NCBI GenBank assembly: GCA_021775805.1
Contig: JAJFHD010000024.1
Location: forward strand, 1-64,000
DNA from: Alphaproteobacteria bacterium
GTDB taxonomy: Bacteria; Pseudomonadota; Alphaproteobacteria; Rhizobiales; JAJFHC01
Reading direction: 5' to 3'
Length of the DNA stretch: 64,000 nt
Shown here: one piece after another, positions 24,077-32,643 of the stretch
Position numbering within the stretch: the first letter of the stretch is position 1
How the letters are laid out: every line of letters begins with the position of its first letter
Program-made: the position numbers and the translations under genes
Notes under the pieces: model-generated
What the model saw: only the letters and a program-made list of their open reading frames with translations
Told to the model about the DNA's origin: nothing
Databases searched by the model: none

Positions 24077-25336
24077 TCATTGTCTGTGAGACGACAAGAC
24101 CTGCGATGGGGTGCCGCCCAGTTCCAGGCAAAGATCGCCGAGGCTGACAAAACACTCCGGTTCAGGCATGGAAACAGAGTTGCGGCGGCCATCCGGCCAG
24201 GCAACAAGGTTGGGGGGCGATACCGTCGCTCCCAAGGCCGTGCAGAAATCGCGGAGCCGGTCTTTGCCCAGTTTGATCTGGGCCGCCAGAGCGTTGAATG
24301 ACTCCAGAATGTCGTCAGCGTACTCGATCTCAGTGTTGCCGAGGCAGGAAACGATGCGCCGTGCGGCAGCGGATGCGCAGTTGGCGCGCGCTTTTTCCGG
24401 TTTCACAGACTGGGTCCTGGCCGTCAGCCCCTCAAGAGAGGCCACGGAGTTGCCGCCGTCGCCCTCGATCTTTACCAGGGCCATCAGTTCCTGTTCGAGG
24501 AAGGATTCTATGGCATTGACCCGATCAGCGTCCTTGAGTGTGGACCGTGTCTCATCCCGGAGCTTGTTCAGGCGCGCGTCCTTTTCGGTGAAGGGTTTTT
24601 GCGGGGGGACGGCAAGTGGTGCGATTTCAAGGCTGATCACGGCGATGCCGGGTGTCACCTCGAAATTGCGGACGCCGGCATTGAACAGGCAAAACTCCAG
24701 GACGCCGTGAAACCCGGGATCGACCTGGAAGCCGTGACTGAGCACGAGGCCCAGCCTCGCATGCTCTGTCAGGCCACCGACCCGGCCGACATAATGTTGC
24801 GTCAGGCGGATGGTCTCGAATGTAGCCAGGTTTACCGCATGGCCGGGCTCAAGAATGTATGGCGCATCTTCTGAAACCTCGAAGGAATTGCCCCACATGT
24901 CGATGGCAAATTCCCCAATGGTGAGGTCGACGGATGCCGGCTTGATGTTGCCGTCAACGAAATCGGTGATCGATATGGTGCCGTCGTCAATCAGGCGGCG
25001 AAGCTCGAAATCGACCAGTATGGCGGAACGCGGCCTTTGACCGGTGCCGGCCGACGGATCGATGGCCTTCGCTTCTTGATCCGGCGCGGCATCGCCGGCA
25101 GGAAAGGACGACCGAAGCCAGTAGTCGGCCGGCACACCCATCAGGGTACCGAGTTTGGCCGCCATGTTGCGCGAGATGCGTTGCTTGTCGTTAAGGACGT
25201 AATTGACGATCTGCCGCGAAACGCCCAGTTTTGCCGCCAGAGACTGCTGGTCGACGCCGAGGCGCGCCATTTCAATGCGCAAATGCTGGCTCGGTGTCAG
25301 AACACCGGTCTGTGGGAAATCGAGAACATGGCTCAT
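24077..25336 (-). CDS. XRE regulator fused to a degenerate dCTP-deaminase/dUTPase-like domain
   Basis: 419 residues from the ATG at 25336; a TTG at 25351 is an alternative. An N-terminal XRE/HigA-like helix-turn-helix spans about 17-75: MARLGVDQQSLAAKLGVSRQ, then NMAAKLGTLMGVPADYWL. A Dcd-like trimeric fold is seen at about 105-250 (numbering from the longer frame): DGNIKPASVDLTIG, TEHARLGLVLSHGFQVDPGFHGVLEFCLFN. The position of the catalytic Glu (as in DPGW-x7-E-F-x-N) is Cys here, so deamination is unlikely. The C-terminal 150 residues are helical and unassigned. Probably a transcription factor sensing a nucleotide-like ligand; this is inference. Confidence 0.75.
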   Translation of the reverse strand: MSHVLDFPQTGVLTPSQHLRIEMARLGVDQQSLAAKLGVSRQIVNYVLNDKQRISRNMAAKLGTLMGVPADYWLRSSFPAGDAAPDQEAKAIDPSAGTGQRPRSAILVDFELRRLIDDGTISITDFVDGNIKPASVDLTIGEFAIDMWGNSFEVSEDAPYILEPGHAVNLATFETIRLTQHYVGRVGGLTEHARLGLVLSHGFQVDPGFHGVLEFCLFNAGVRNFEVTPGIAVISLEIAPLAVPPQKPFTEKDARLNKLRDETRSTLKDADRVNAIESFLEQELMALVKIEGDGGNSVASLEGLTARTQSVKPEKARANCASAAARRIVSCLGNTEIEYADDILESFNALAAQIKLGKDRLRDFCTALGATVSPPNLVAWPDGRRNSVSMPEPECFVSLGDLCLELGGTPSQVLSSHRQ

Positions 25337-25372
25337 GGCACGGGGCGTCAATCACTGATCACGACGGTTTCG

Positions 25373-25418
25373 CAAATTAATTTTGACATTAGAGGGCGAT
25401 TGCGCATTTTGTCAAATT
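25373..25418. promoter_or_regulatory. Candidate operators upstream of the XRE regulator gene
   Basis: GCAAATTAATTTTGACA at 25372-25388 and TTTTGTCAAATT at 25407-25418. The two parts are close relatives of each other in opposite orientation (TTTTGAC and GTCAAA) and match elements upstream of the PALP gene. Autoregulation is the simplest reading. Confidence 0.5.
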
Positions 25419-25465
25419 TCCGACCGATCCCGCGTTGCCAGAGCGGTACGGTGAGGATACCCAGC

Positions 25466-27709
25466 CTATCGGAACACGTAGACCGGGCTTGACCAGATCA
25501 AATGCCCGTCTTCCTGGGTGATGCAGACATAGGCCGCGTTGTCGTGGGCGTCGACGAGGTCGATGCGGCGTTCGAGTTTTACCTGACAGTGCGGGTTGTC
25601 GTCGGGCATGCGGAAGATGCGAATGCGCCGGTTGATGCCGCCGTTTTCGAACACGATATCTTCAAGTCCGATATCGGCAATGGCAATCTCCTGCTTTATC
25701 AGGGCGGTGTCGATCTTCAGGGTGCCACCGGCCTCGTCACTCAGCCAGGCGTCAAAACCGCCGATCCCGCCCGTGGTCAGTGCCGTCCACTCAAGGGTCG
25801 TATCGGAGGTCTGGTCGAAGCGTTTGTCCAGATTGTAGCGGTTGATGGGGGCGACACGCTCAAAGCTGTTGCCTAAGAGCTCTGCTTGCCCGTCCCAGAT
25901 GGTTTCGCGGCCGCGTCCGCGATATTCGGAACCTTCCCATACGACCCTTATCCGCTTGCCAAGGTGCTCGGCCTTGAAAGGACGGAAGGTTTCCAGGGTT
26001 TCAAGCTGATTCCGGATCTCGATACGCTCTACCGGAGCGCTGGCATGAACGTCGACCACGAAGGTTGCAGCGGCATCGTCCGAGCGCACGATGTCGCCCA
26101 TCATCGCTTCGCTGACCATGCTCGAAGACGTGTCACCCAGGTTGGGATCGTCGTCAAACAGCTCGGCCTGATTGTCGAACCTGAGCCGCGTGTCCAGCAC
26201 CATGCGGCAGCCGGTGGTGCCGTAGTGGTGACGCTTGCGCAAGGCGCTCATGATGCCGGCCCGGGAGAGATCGGTTGCAAGCATACAGGTGAGCCCGCCG
26301 TAGGAGCCGAATTTGGTGGCGCCGGGATGGCTTGCGCCCGGCCGGCCCTTGTGGCCATCGGAGTTCGACATGATGCCCACCCGATAGCCCTGTTCGAAGG
26401 CATCATGGATCAGCCACTCGAAGGTACCCCAGGCCGAGTGGACCTCGACGGCGCGTTCCAGCCGCACATCGTGGGCCATCTTGATGTCGGCATAGCGTCC
26501 GCCGATATGGGCGAAGACGTTGACGTCCTCGTCCTTGAGCCTTTCAAACAGGTCCTCGGCCGAGGTGGCGTCGGTGTCGGTGTCGGAAAGGTCGTCGACC
26601 AGGGCATGGGACGAGCGATGGATCGGGCGGCCTTCCTTCATGTAGAGAACGTTGCGGTCGCCACCCAGTCCGGTGTTGCCCGACCACTCGTAGCCCGGAT
26701 AGACCACGAAGCGCCCGTCTCGTGTGAACTCTGCGGACAGTTGGTTCAGCCACGCCCAGAATTCGTTGGTGATCTGGAAATCGTTGCCTTGATGAACACA
26801 GACGTCAAGGAACGCCCGGTCGCGGCCGAACTCGTAAAAATCACGGGCCGAATTGGTGCCGATGGTCTCTTCCGACTGGCCGTGAAGGTCGCCCCAGAAG
26901 GGCAGCAGTGGCGCGTCGCCGACAAGGCGCAGGGGGTTTGACCGGCAGACAATTTCGCCGCCGTCATCGACAAGATCGATGCACAGGTCGCCGCTTGCCT
27001 CCGGCCTGAGATCTTCGAGGATCGCGGCAAACCTGCCGGGCTCGAAGGTCACGGTCCCGGGCAGGTTCGAGACCGGCAGGTTGGCTCTCAGTTTGAATGT
27101 GGCATCGGCCTGATCCGATGGATTTCCCCAGGCGTCTTCGCCCTTGAGGCAGAGACGGACAGGCTCGCCGAGCCGTCTCAGGGTCGGCAGTATGGCCTTG
27201 TAGCGCGCCGGACGTGCCGGGACGATGGCAATCACCGGCTGCTCCGGTAACTCGACATAGTTATAGGTGGCGATGGCATCGACCAGCACCCGGAATTCGA
27301 AGGTTTCTTCGCAGAATGTCTGAACACGGATGCCGGGCGATCCCTGGCGGCAGTCACCGAAACGCACGACGATCCGGTCGCCCTCGCGCAGGAACCCGCG
27401 CACCACCTTGATGTAAAGTGTCTTGTCCCATGGTCGGATGTTGCGCTTCATGTCGTATTCCACATGCAGCACCGCCCCGTTGGAGGCTTCCACGGTGGTG
27501 TAGTTGGCCGCCTTCGGATTATCGAACTGCGGTCTCCCCATGTCTGACGCAAACCGGTGTACGATCTTGATCGAGCCGGTGTCGTCGATGCCGAAGTGGC
27601 CGGCGGTATAGGTCACCGTAAACTCCTGGAAGGAGCCGGCTTCGAAGCGTCCGGTCGGGGAGACGGTGGCGTGACCCATTCGGTCGGGCAGGTAGGTGGA
27701 ATGCGGCAT
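25466..27709 (-). CDS. DUF3604-like PHP-fold protein
   Basis: 747 residues, no signal peptide. The N-terminal 260 residues are beta-rich. The central part begins PFWGDLHGQSEETIGTNSARDFYEFGRD, then VCVHQGNDFQITNEFW, YPGYEWSG, VNVFAHIGGRYAD, VEVHSAWG and IMSNSDGHKGRPGASHPG. These His/Asp/Glu motifs fit a PHP-type metal site of the DUF3604 family. The C-terminal 180 residues are again beta-rich. The substrate is unknown; PHP enzymes are usually phosphoesterases. It is upstream of the XRE/PALP genes on the same strand, 115 bp or more away, so co-regulation is possible but not shown. Confidence 0.75.
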   Translation of the reverse strand: MPHSTYLPDRMGHATVSPTGRFEAGSFQEFTVTYTAGHFGIDDTGSIKIVHRFASDMGRPQFDNPKAANYTTVEASNGAVLHVEYDMKRNIRPWDKTLYIKVVRGFLREGDRIVVRFGDCRQGSPGIRVQTFCEETFEFRVLVDAIATYNYVELPEQPVIAIVPARPARYKAILPTLRRLGEPVRLCLKGEDAWGNPSDQADATFKLRANLPVSNLPGTVTFEPGRFAAILEDLRPEASGDLCIDLVDDGGEIVCRSNPLRLVGDAPLLPFWGDLHGQSEETIGTNSARDFYEFGRDRAFLDVCVHQGNDFQITNEFWAWLNQLSAEFTRDGRFVVYPGYEWSGNTGLGGDRNVLYMKEGRPIHRSSHALVDDLSDTDTDATSAEDLFERLKDEDVNVFAHIGGRYADIKMAHDVRLERAVEVHSAWGTFEWLIHDAFEQGYRVGIMSNSDGHKGRPGASHPGATKFGSYGGLTCMLATDLSRAGIMSALRKRHHYGTTGCRMVLDTRLRFDNQAELFDDDPNLGDTSSSMVSEAMMGDIVRSDDAAATFVVDVHASAPVERIEIRNQLETLETFRPFKAEHLGKRIRVVWEGSEYRGRGRETIWDGQAELLGNSFERVAPINRYNLDKRFDQTSDTTLEWTALTTGGIGGFDAWLSDEAGGTLKIDTALIKQEIAIADIGLEDIVFENGGINRRIRIFRMPDDNPHCQVKLERRIDLVDAHDNAAYVCITQEDGHLIWSSPVYVFR

Positions 27710-27938
27710 CTGATTTCATCCGATCTTGTTGCTTTGTGGCACAGGGCCGGGAACAATGGGACATTCCGGCTCTGTCTACAATCGGGATTTGAAGCAGGAC
27801 GGGATGCGACTCCGGCGAGACAGCGCAATTGCGATGAATCGCCATCAACGACCGAAGTAGCATGCGGATTCTTGACTGTTGCGTCCGGTCTGCCACAGTA
27901 AGCCCGAGGGGCCTGGAACGAATCACGAGGAGAAGTCG

Positions 27939-29162
27939 ATGCGGAATGGTCCGGTGCGGAGCCTGCTGGTCAAGAGCGCTCTTGCGACACTGATAATTGC
28001 CGGCGTTGCGGGTGCCGGTCCGGCACAGGCTGCCGGTTGCCGGAATTCGGGCAGCTTCGAGGGCTGGCTGGACGGTTTCAGAAAAGAAGCACGGGCCGAC
28101 GGCATTTCGCGCTCGACGATCCGGTCGGCGCTGGGCAACGTGACCTTCGATCCGCGGGTGGTAAAACGCGACCGCAGCCAGGGAGTGTTCTCCCAGTCAT
28201 TCCTCAAGTTTGCCAGCCGGATGATCAACAAGAACCGGTTGGGCAACGGCCGTGCACGGCTTAAGAAGCACAGGGCCCTGTTCAAGAAGGTCGAACAGCG
28301 CTATGGCGTGCCCGGCGCGGTGATCGCCGCCTTCTGGGGGCTGGAAACCGATTTTGGCGGCAACATGGGAGATTTTTCCGTGCTCCGGTCGCTGGCGACA
28401 CTGGCCTATGACTGCCGGCGTCCGGACAAATTCCGACCCCAGCTTATGGATGCCCTGAGGCTGCTTGAGAATGGCGACTTGCGTTTGTCAGAGATGGTCG
28501 GCGCCTGGGCCGGAGAGATCGGGCAGACGCAATTCCTGCCGACCGAATACAACAAGTTCGCCATCGATTTCGACGGCGACGGCAAGCGCAACCTGCGGCG
28601 CAGCCTGCCGGACGTGCTGGCGTCGACCGCCAATGTGATCCGGCATTTCGGCTGGCAGGCGGGCCAACCCTGGCTGCGCGAAGTCCGCGTGCCCCGAGAC
28701 CTGCCGTGGCAGGAGGCCGACATCGCCATCAAGCACCCTGTGTCGCAATGGGCCAAGTGGGGCGTGAAACGCGCCAACGGCAAGGCTTTGCGGGCCGACA
28801 ACACACCGGCCTCCCTGGTGCTGCCGATGGGCCGCAACGGACCGGCTTTTCTGGCCTATCCCAATTTCGGCATCTACCTGGAATGGAACCATTCGCTGGT
28901 TTACACCACGACGGCTGCCTATTTCGCCACCCGCCTGGCCGGCGCGCGACCGGTCAGCCAAGGCAACGGCAAAGCTTCGCCGCTCACGGGCGGCCAGATG
29001 AAACAGTTGCAGAGCATCCTGCACCGGCGCGGTTATGATGTGGGCAAGATCGACGGCGTGCTGGGCGCCGGAACCCGGGCGGCGGTCAAAGCCATGCAGT
29101 TGAAACTGGGAATGCCGGCGGATTCCTACCCGACGGTAGCGCTTTTGAACAGGTTGCGGTGA
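27939..29162 (+). CDS. Lytic murein transglycosylase B with peptidoglycan-binding domain
   Basis: 407 residues from the ATG at 27939, preceded by GAGGAG. A signal peptide ends near GPAQAAGC. The SLT_2/MltB domain (about 35-320) has the catalytic Glu136 in AFWGLETDFGGNMG and the downstream motifs ISEMVGAWAGEIGQTQFLP-like and DFDGDGKRNL. A C-terminal PG_binding_1 domain reads MKQLQSILHRRGYDVGKIDGVLGAGTRAAVKAMQ. The enzyme cleaves the glycan strand in the periplasm, leaving 1,6-anhydro ends. Single gene. Confidence 0.92.
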   Translation: MRNGPVRSLLVKSALATLIIAGVAGAGPAQAAGCRNSGSFEGWLDGFRKEARADGISRSTIRSALGNVTFDPRVVKRDRSQGVFSQSFLKFASRMINKNRLGNGRARLKKHRALFKKVEQRYGVPGAVIAAFWGLETDFGGNMGDFSVLRSLATLAYDCRRPDKFRPQLMDALRLLENGDLRLSEMVGAWAGEIGQTQFLPTEYNKFAIDFDGDGKRNLRRSLPDVLASTANVIRHFGWQAGQPWLREVRVPRDLPWQEADIAIKHPVSQWAKWGVKRANGKALRADNTPASLVLPMGRNGPAFLAYPNFGIYLEWNHSLVYTTTAAYFATRLAGARPVSQGNGKASPLTGGQMKQLQSILHRRGYDVGKIDGVLGAGTRAAVKAMQLKLGMPADSYPTVALLNRLR

Positions 29163-29295
29163 GGGGAGCGTGGTAACGCATGTTGCAATGTATGGGGTTC
29201 ATTCCTGAAGCTGATCCGCGGTACAAAACGGAAGCGTTGTTCCCACCGCCCTTCCAAATGGTTGTCGCTTCGAATCGCAGATGCCTGACCGGTGT

Positions 29296-30204
29296 TTATC
29301 GGTGTTTGTCCAGAATGCCTTCCAGATACCCGAACACCGCCGTGTGATCGGTACCCGGCCCCAAGGTGTCGCCTGCCTCAGAAAGCAAGCTTGCGCACCC
29401 TTCAAGCCACGGCGCGTCGAGGCCAAGTTCGCGGGCAAGGTCCTTTGCCATGCCGACATCCTTGCACATGAGGTCGAGAGAAAATCCGGAGTCGAACGAC
29501 CGGTTGAGGATGTGACGCTCGACCTTGCGCTCGGTGGTGTTGTTGCGGCCGGTGGAGACGTTCAGCACGTTGTTCAGGACGGCCGGATCGAGACCGAATT
29601 CGCCGGCCACGAGCAGGGCCTCGCAAACGGCCAGAAGCCCGGCAGCGGAGACGTAATTGTTGAGTGCCTTCATGGCATGACCGGAGCCCAATGGGCCGGT
29701 GCGGTAGACCGTGCCCATGGCGTCCAGTATGGGTTCCACGGGATCGATGTGACGGGCCTCGCCTCCGGCCATGATGGTCAAGGTGGCGTCGACCGCGCGC
29801 GGGACGCCGCCCGACACGGGGGCGTCGACAAGGGCGATATCGTGTCTGCCGAGACTTTCGCCGAGCGCCTTTGTCGACAGCGGAGCCGACGAACTCATGT
29901 CGATGATCGTGCCGCCTGGTGCCATGGTCTCAGCCAGGCCGCCCGATCCGGTCGCGGCCTCGCGTACGATTGCGGCATCCGGCAACATTGTGACGACGGT
30001 CTGGCAGGTCCGTCCGACATCGGCAGCATTGCCACCGGCGGTAATCGCCGGGGAAGAACCGGCCAGGGCGGCGGCGCGTTCTTCCCTGAGGTCATGGACG
30101 ACGAGGTTGACTCCCGCTTTCTCCAGACAGCGGACCATGGGCGTGCCCATGTTGCCCAGGCCGATGAAGCCCACCGGCGGTTTGATGTCGGCTTGATCGG
30201 TCAT
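29296..30204 (-). CDS. 3-hydroxyisobutyrate dehydrogenase-like NAD(P)-dependent oxidoreductase
   Basis: 302 residues. A Rossmann motif GFIGLGNMGTPM at 12-23, the substrate-binding VDAPVSGGVPRA at about 126-137, and the catalytic Lys179 in GSGHAMKALNN place it in the beta-hydroxyacid dehydrogenase family. The alpha-helical domain follows. The exact hydroxyacid (3-hydroxyisobutyrate, tartronate semialdehyde or other) is not fixed by sequence. It lies 10 bp downstream of the lactonase-like gene, on the same strand, so the two may form a catabolic pair. Confidence 0.9.
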   Translation of the reverse strand: MTDQADIKPPVGFIGLGNMGTPMVRCLEKAGVNLVVHDLREERAAALAGSSPAITAGGNAADVGRTCQTVVTMLPDAAIVREAATGSGGLAETMAPGGTIIDMSSSAPLSTKALGESLGRHDIALVDAPVSGGVPRAVDATLTIMAGGEARHIDPVEPILDAMGTVYRTGPLGSGHAMKALNNYVSAAGLLAVCEALLVAGEFGLDPAVLNNVLNVSTGRNNTTERKVERHILNRSFDSGFSLDLMCKDVGMAKDLARELGLDAPWLEGCASLLSEAGDTLGPGTDHTAVFGYLEGILDKHR

Positions 30205-30213
30205 GGATTCCGT

Positions 30214-31017
30214 TCAGGCCCGCGGTGCGGCGTCAAGGCGGTGGGCGATGCCCTGCAGGGCGTCGTTGACGGGCGGGTAATTGACCAGCACCAGCGGATC
30301 GTGGCCGGGAATGATGTGGTCCGGGCTGTCGGCCAGACGATACAGCGTTTCGAAGCCGTCGAGCATCGCCTTGGCGTCGAGGACGATCGGGAACATCTTC
30401 CGGCGCTGGAAATTCTCGTAGAAGTGCGAAGCATCTGACGCCAGCACGACCCAGCCGCGTTTGGTCAGCACCCGGACACATTGCAGGCCCTTTGAATGGC
30501 CACCGATCTGGTGGACGGTAATGTTGGGGGCGATCTGGGCATCACCGTCGACAAACACGACCCGCCCCGAATAAACATGCCGGACCATGTCGCAGATGTG
30601 ATCGGCGGTGAACGGGTCACGCAGTTCGTCGTGGCACATGCACGGGCCTGTGGCGTAGGCCATCTCGGCTTCCTGGAGATAGAATTTTGCGGACGGGAAG
30701 TGGTTCAGCGTGCCGGCATGGTCGTAATGCAAATGGGTGACGATGACTTCTTCGATCTTCTCGGCGTCGACATCGATGGTCTTCAGAATTTCGCGGGGCG
30801 GCGCATCGACCAGACGCCCGCGCTTTTCGCCTTCCGCCGTGTCATAGCCTGTGTCAACGAGGATCGTGTGGTTCCGGTTGCGGATAACCCAGACAAAATA
30901 GTCGATCGGATGGGGACTGTTGTGGTCATCGGCAAAGATAAAGGTATCGTTGCGGGTCCGCATTGACCGGGAACCGTATTTCAGGGCAAATATTTCATAG
31001 ACATCTTCACCGCTCAC
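30214..31017 (-). CDS. MBL-fold hydrolase, N-acyl homoserine lactonase-like
   Basis: 267 residues from the GTG at 31017 (VSGEDVYEIFALKYGSR), which has GGGAGG before it and fits family starts; codons upstream of it overlap a divergent gene. The metal motif THLHYDHAG (HxHxDH), a later GGHSKG His, SDASHFYENF, and PGHDPLVL complete a two-zinc site of the AiiA-like type. Members hydrolyse lactones or related esters. The neighbouring HIBADH-like gene suggests a metabolic rather than quorum-quenching role, though neither is proven. Confidence 0.82.
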   Translation of the reverse strand: MSGEDVYEIFALKYGSRSMRTRNDTFIFADDHNSPHPIDYFVWVIRNRNHTILVDTGYDTAEGEKRGRLVDAPPREILKTIDVDAEKIEEVIVTHLHYDHAGTLNHFPSAKFYLQEAEMAYATGPCMCHDELRDPFTADHICDMVRHVYSGRVVFVDGDAQIAPNITVHQIGGHSKGLQCVRVLTKRGWVVLASDASHFYENFQRRKMFPIVLDAKAMLDGFETLYRLADSPDHIIPGHDPLVLVNYPPVNDALQGIAHRLDAAPRA

Positions 31018-31090
31018 GGTAATCCTCCCGGGGAATGACTGTTCTTGACCGCCACATGCTACATCGAAATCCGGCAGGCCTATTGAAAAA

Positions 31091-31564
31091 ATGAACCCGG
31101 CAGCCAAGAAACTCCTGATCGTCGGGCACGTGCCGTCGCCGAACACGCAAGCCCTGCGCGACGCGGTGGTGCGCGGCGCGGCACATGAAGGCATTGACGG
31201 TGTGACGGTCACCGCCCTGACCCCATTCGAGGCAACGCCTGAACATGTGCTCACCTGCAACGGCATTATCCTGGGGACGACCGAAAACCTTGGATACATG
31301 AGCGGTGCCCTGAAGGATTTCTTCGACCGGATCTACTACCCCTGCCTCGAAGAAACTCAGGGGCTACCCTACGGATTCTACATCAGGGCAGGGTTGGACG
31401 GCACCGGCACCCGGCGCGGCGTCGAGACAATCGTGACCGGCCTGCGCTGGCGCGCAGTGCAGGATCCGGTTCTGTGCAAGGGTGAGTATGTCAGTGAATT
31501 CGAGGACCGGTGTGTAGAGTTGGGCATGGCCATGGCGGCGGGGCTGGAGGCTGGTGTCTTTTGA
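31091..31564 (+). CDS. Flavodoxin/NADPH-dependent FMN reductase-like protein
   Basis: 157 residues. A flavodoxin-like fold: KLLIVGHVPSPNTQALRDAV is the FMN phosphate loop, GIILGTTENLGYMSGALKDFFDRIYYP is the second FMN-binding loop, and IRAGLDGTGTRRGVETIVTGL the third. Such proteins use NAD(P)H to reduce FMN or quinones. Divergent from the lactonase-like gene with about 70 bp between. A short operon partner is not seen. Confidence 0.8.
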   Translation: MNPAAKKLLIVGHVPSPNTQALRDAVVRGAAHEGIDGVTVTALTPFEATPEHVLTCNGIILGTTENLGYMSGALKDFFDRIYYPCLEETQGLPYGFYIRAGLDGTGTRRGVETIVTGLRWRAVQDPVLCKGEYVSEFEDRCVELGMAMAAGLEAGVF

Positions 31565-31830
31565 GGGGGACACGGGAATCCGATACGGTTTCGTTCCCCG
31601 GACACGCGTTAGCGTGAGCCGGGGCCGTTCCGGACGCCAGCCTTTGCGATTTGGGCGGTCCCGATTCTGCAAAGCAGCAGTGACGTGCCGCATTGCGCCC
31701 GGGAAACGGCGGTTTGGGGTGAACGCGAGACCGCGCACTGTCGCAATCTGGCGCCGACGTGCATACGCCGCATTGCGCCGCCGCCCTATCGCGCTAAAGT
31801 TCCACCAGAACAGCAAACGGAGATCCCTCA

Positions 31831-32640
31831 ATGGACGTCGACTATGGCCGCTACAAAGCGTTGAAGTTCAACCGCCCGAGCCCGCGCATTCTTGAAGTGA
31901 TTCTTTCCCAGCCGGGCAAACTCAATGCGCTCGACCATGACGGCCATCGCGAACTGGCAGACGTCTGGCGCGACATCGACCGGGACCGGGACACCGCGGT
32001 GGTGCTCCTGCGTGGCGAGGGCGGGGTCTATTCCGCCGGCGGCGACCTGGGCCTGGTCGAAGACATGGCGGCGGAGTGGGAGACCCGCATGCGGGTCTGG
32101 AAGGAGGCAAGCGACCTTGTCTACAACGTGATCAATTGCTCAAAAGCGGTGGTCGCGGCCATAGAAGGCCCGGCGGTCGGCGCCGGTCTGGCGGCAGCCC
32201 TCGTGGCCGATATCACGGTCGCCGGCCGCACGTCACGGATCATCGACGGCCACACGCGACTGGGCGTGGCGGCGGGCGATCACTCGGCAATCGTGTGGCC
32301 CCTGCTGTGCGGCATGGCCAAGGCCAAATATTATCTGCTGCTGTGCGAAAAACTCACCGGCGAGGAAGCCGAGCGTCAGGGCCTTGTGTCTCTGTGCGTC
32401 GATGACGACAAGGTGATCGAGACCGCCATGGAGGTTTGCGAGAAACTTGCCAACGGCTCTCAGTCCGCCATCAGGCTGACCAAGCACGCGCTCAACAACT
32501 GGCTGCGGCTGGCAGGACCGACATTCGACGCCTCGCTCGCCCTGGAGTTTCTGGGTTTTTCCGGTCCCGATGTGAATGAGGGCTGTGCTTCGCTGCGTGA
32601 AAAACGGCCCCCGAAATTCGCTCCGGACTGTCCGTTCTAG
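31831..32640 (+). CDS. Enoyl-CoA hydratase/isomerase family protein
   Basis: 269 residues. Crotonase-fold landmarks are [18 protein letters not shown], the first oxyanion loop [10 protein letters not shown] and the second [21 protein letters not shown]. The usual catalytic Glu position in the segment [19 protein letters not shown] has Asp/His instead, so hydration by the classical two-Glu mechanism is doubtful. The C-terminus ends EKRPPKF, typical of the family. A polytopic membrane gene follows 3 bp after the stop, so the two are co-transcribed. Confidence 0.85.
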   Translation: MDVDYGRYKALKFNRPSPRILEVILSQPGKLNALDHDGHRELADVWRDIDRDRDTAVVLLRGEGGVYSAGGDLGLVEDMAAEWETRMRVWKEASDLVYNVINCSKAVVAAIEGPAVGAGLAAALVADITVAGRTSRIIDGHTRLGVAAGDHSAIVWPLLCGMAKAKYYLLLCEKLTGEEAERQGLVSLCVDDDKVIETAMEVCEKLANGSQSAIRLTKHALNNWLRLAGPTFDASLALEFLGFSGPDVNEGCASLREKRPPKFAPDCPF

Positions 32641-32643
32641 GGA

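Noticed and set aside
24077..25336. A working dCTP deaminase or dUTPase
   Set aside because: The expected catalytic Glu position is Cys and the domain is fused to an XRE DNA-binding domain.
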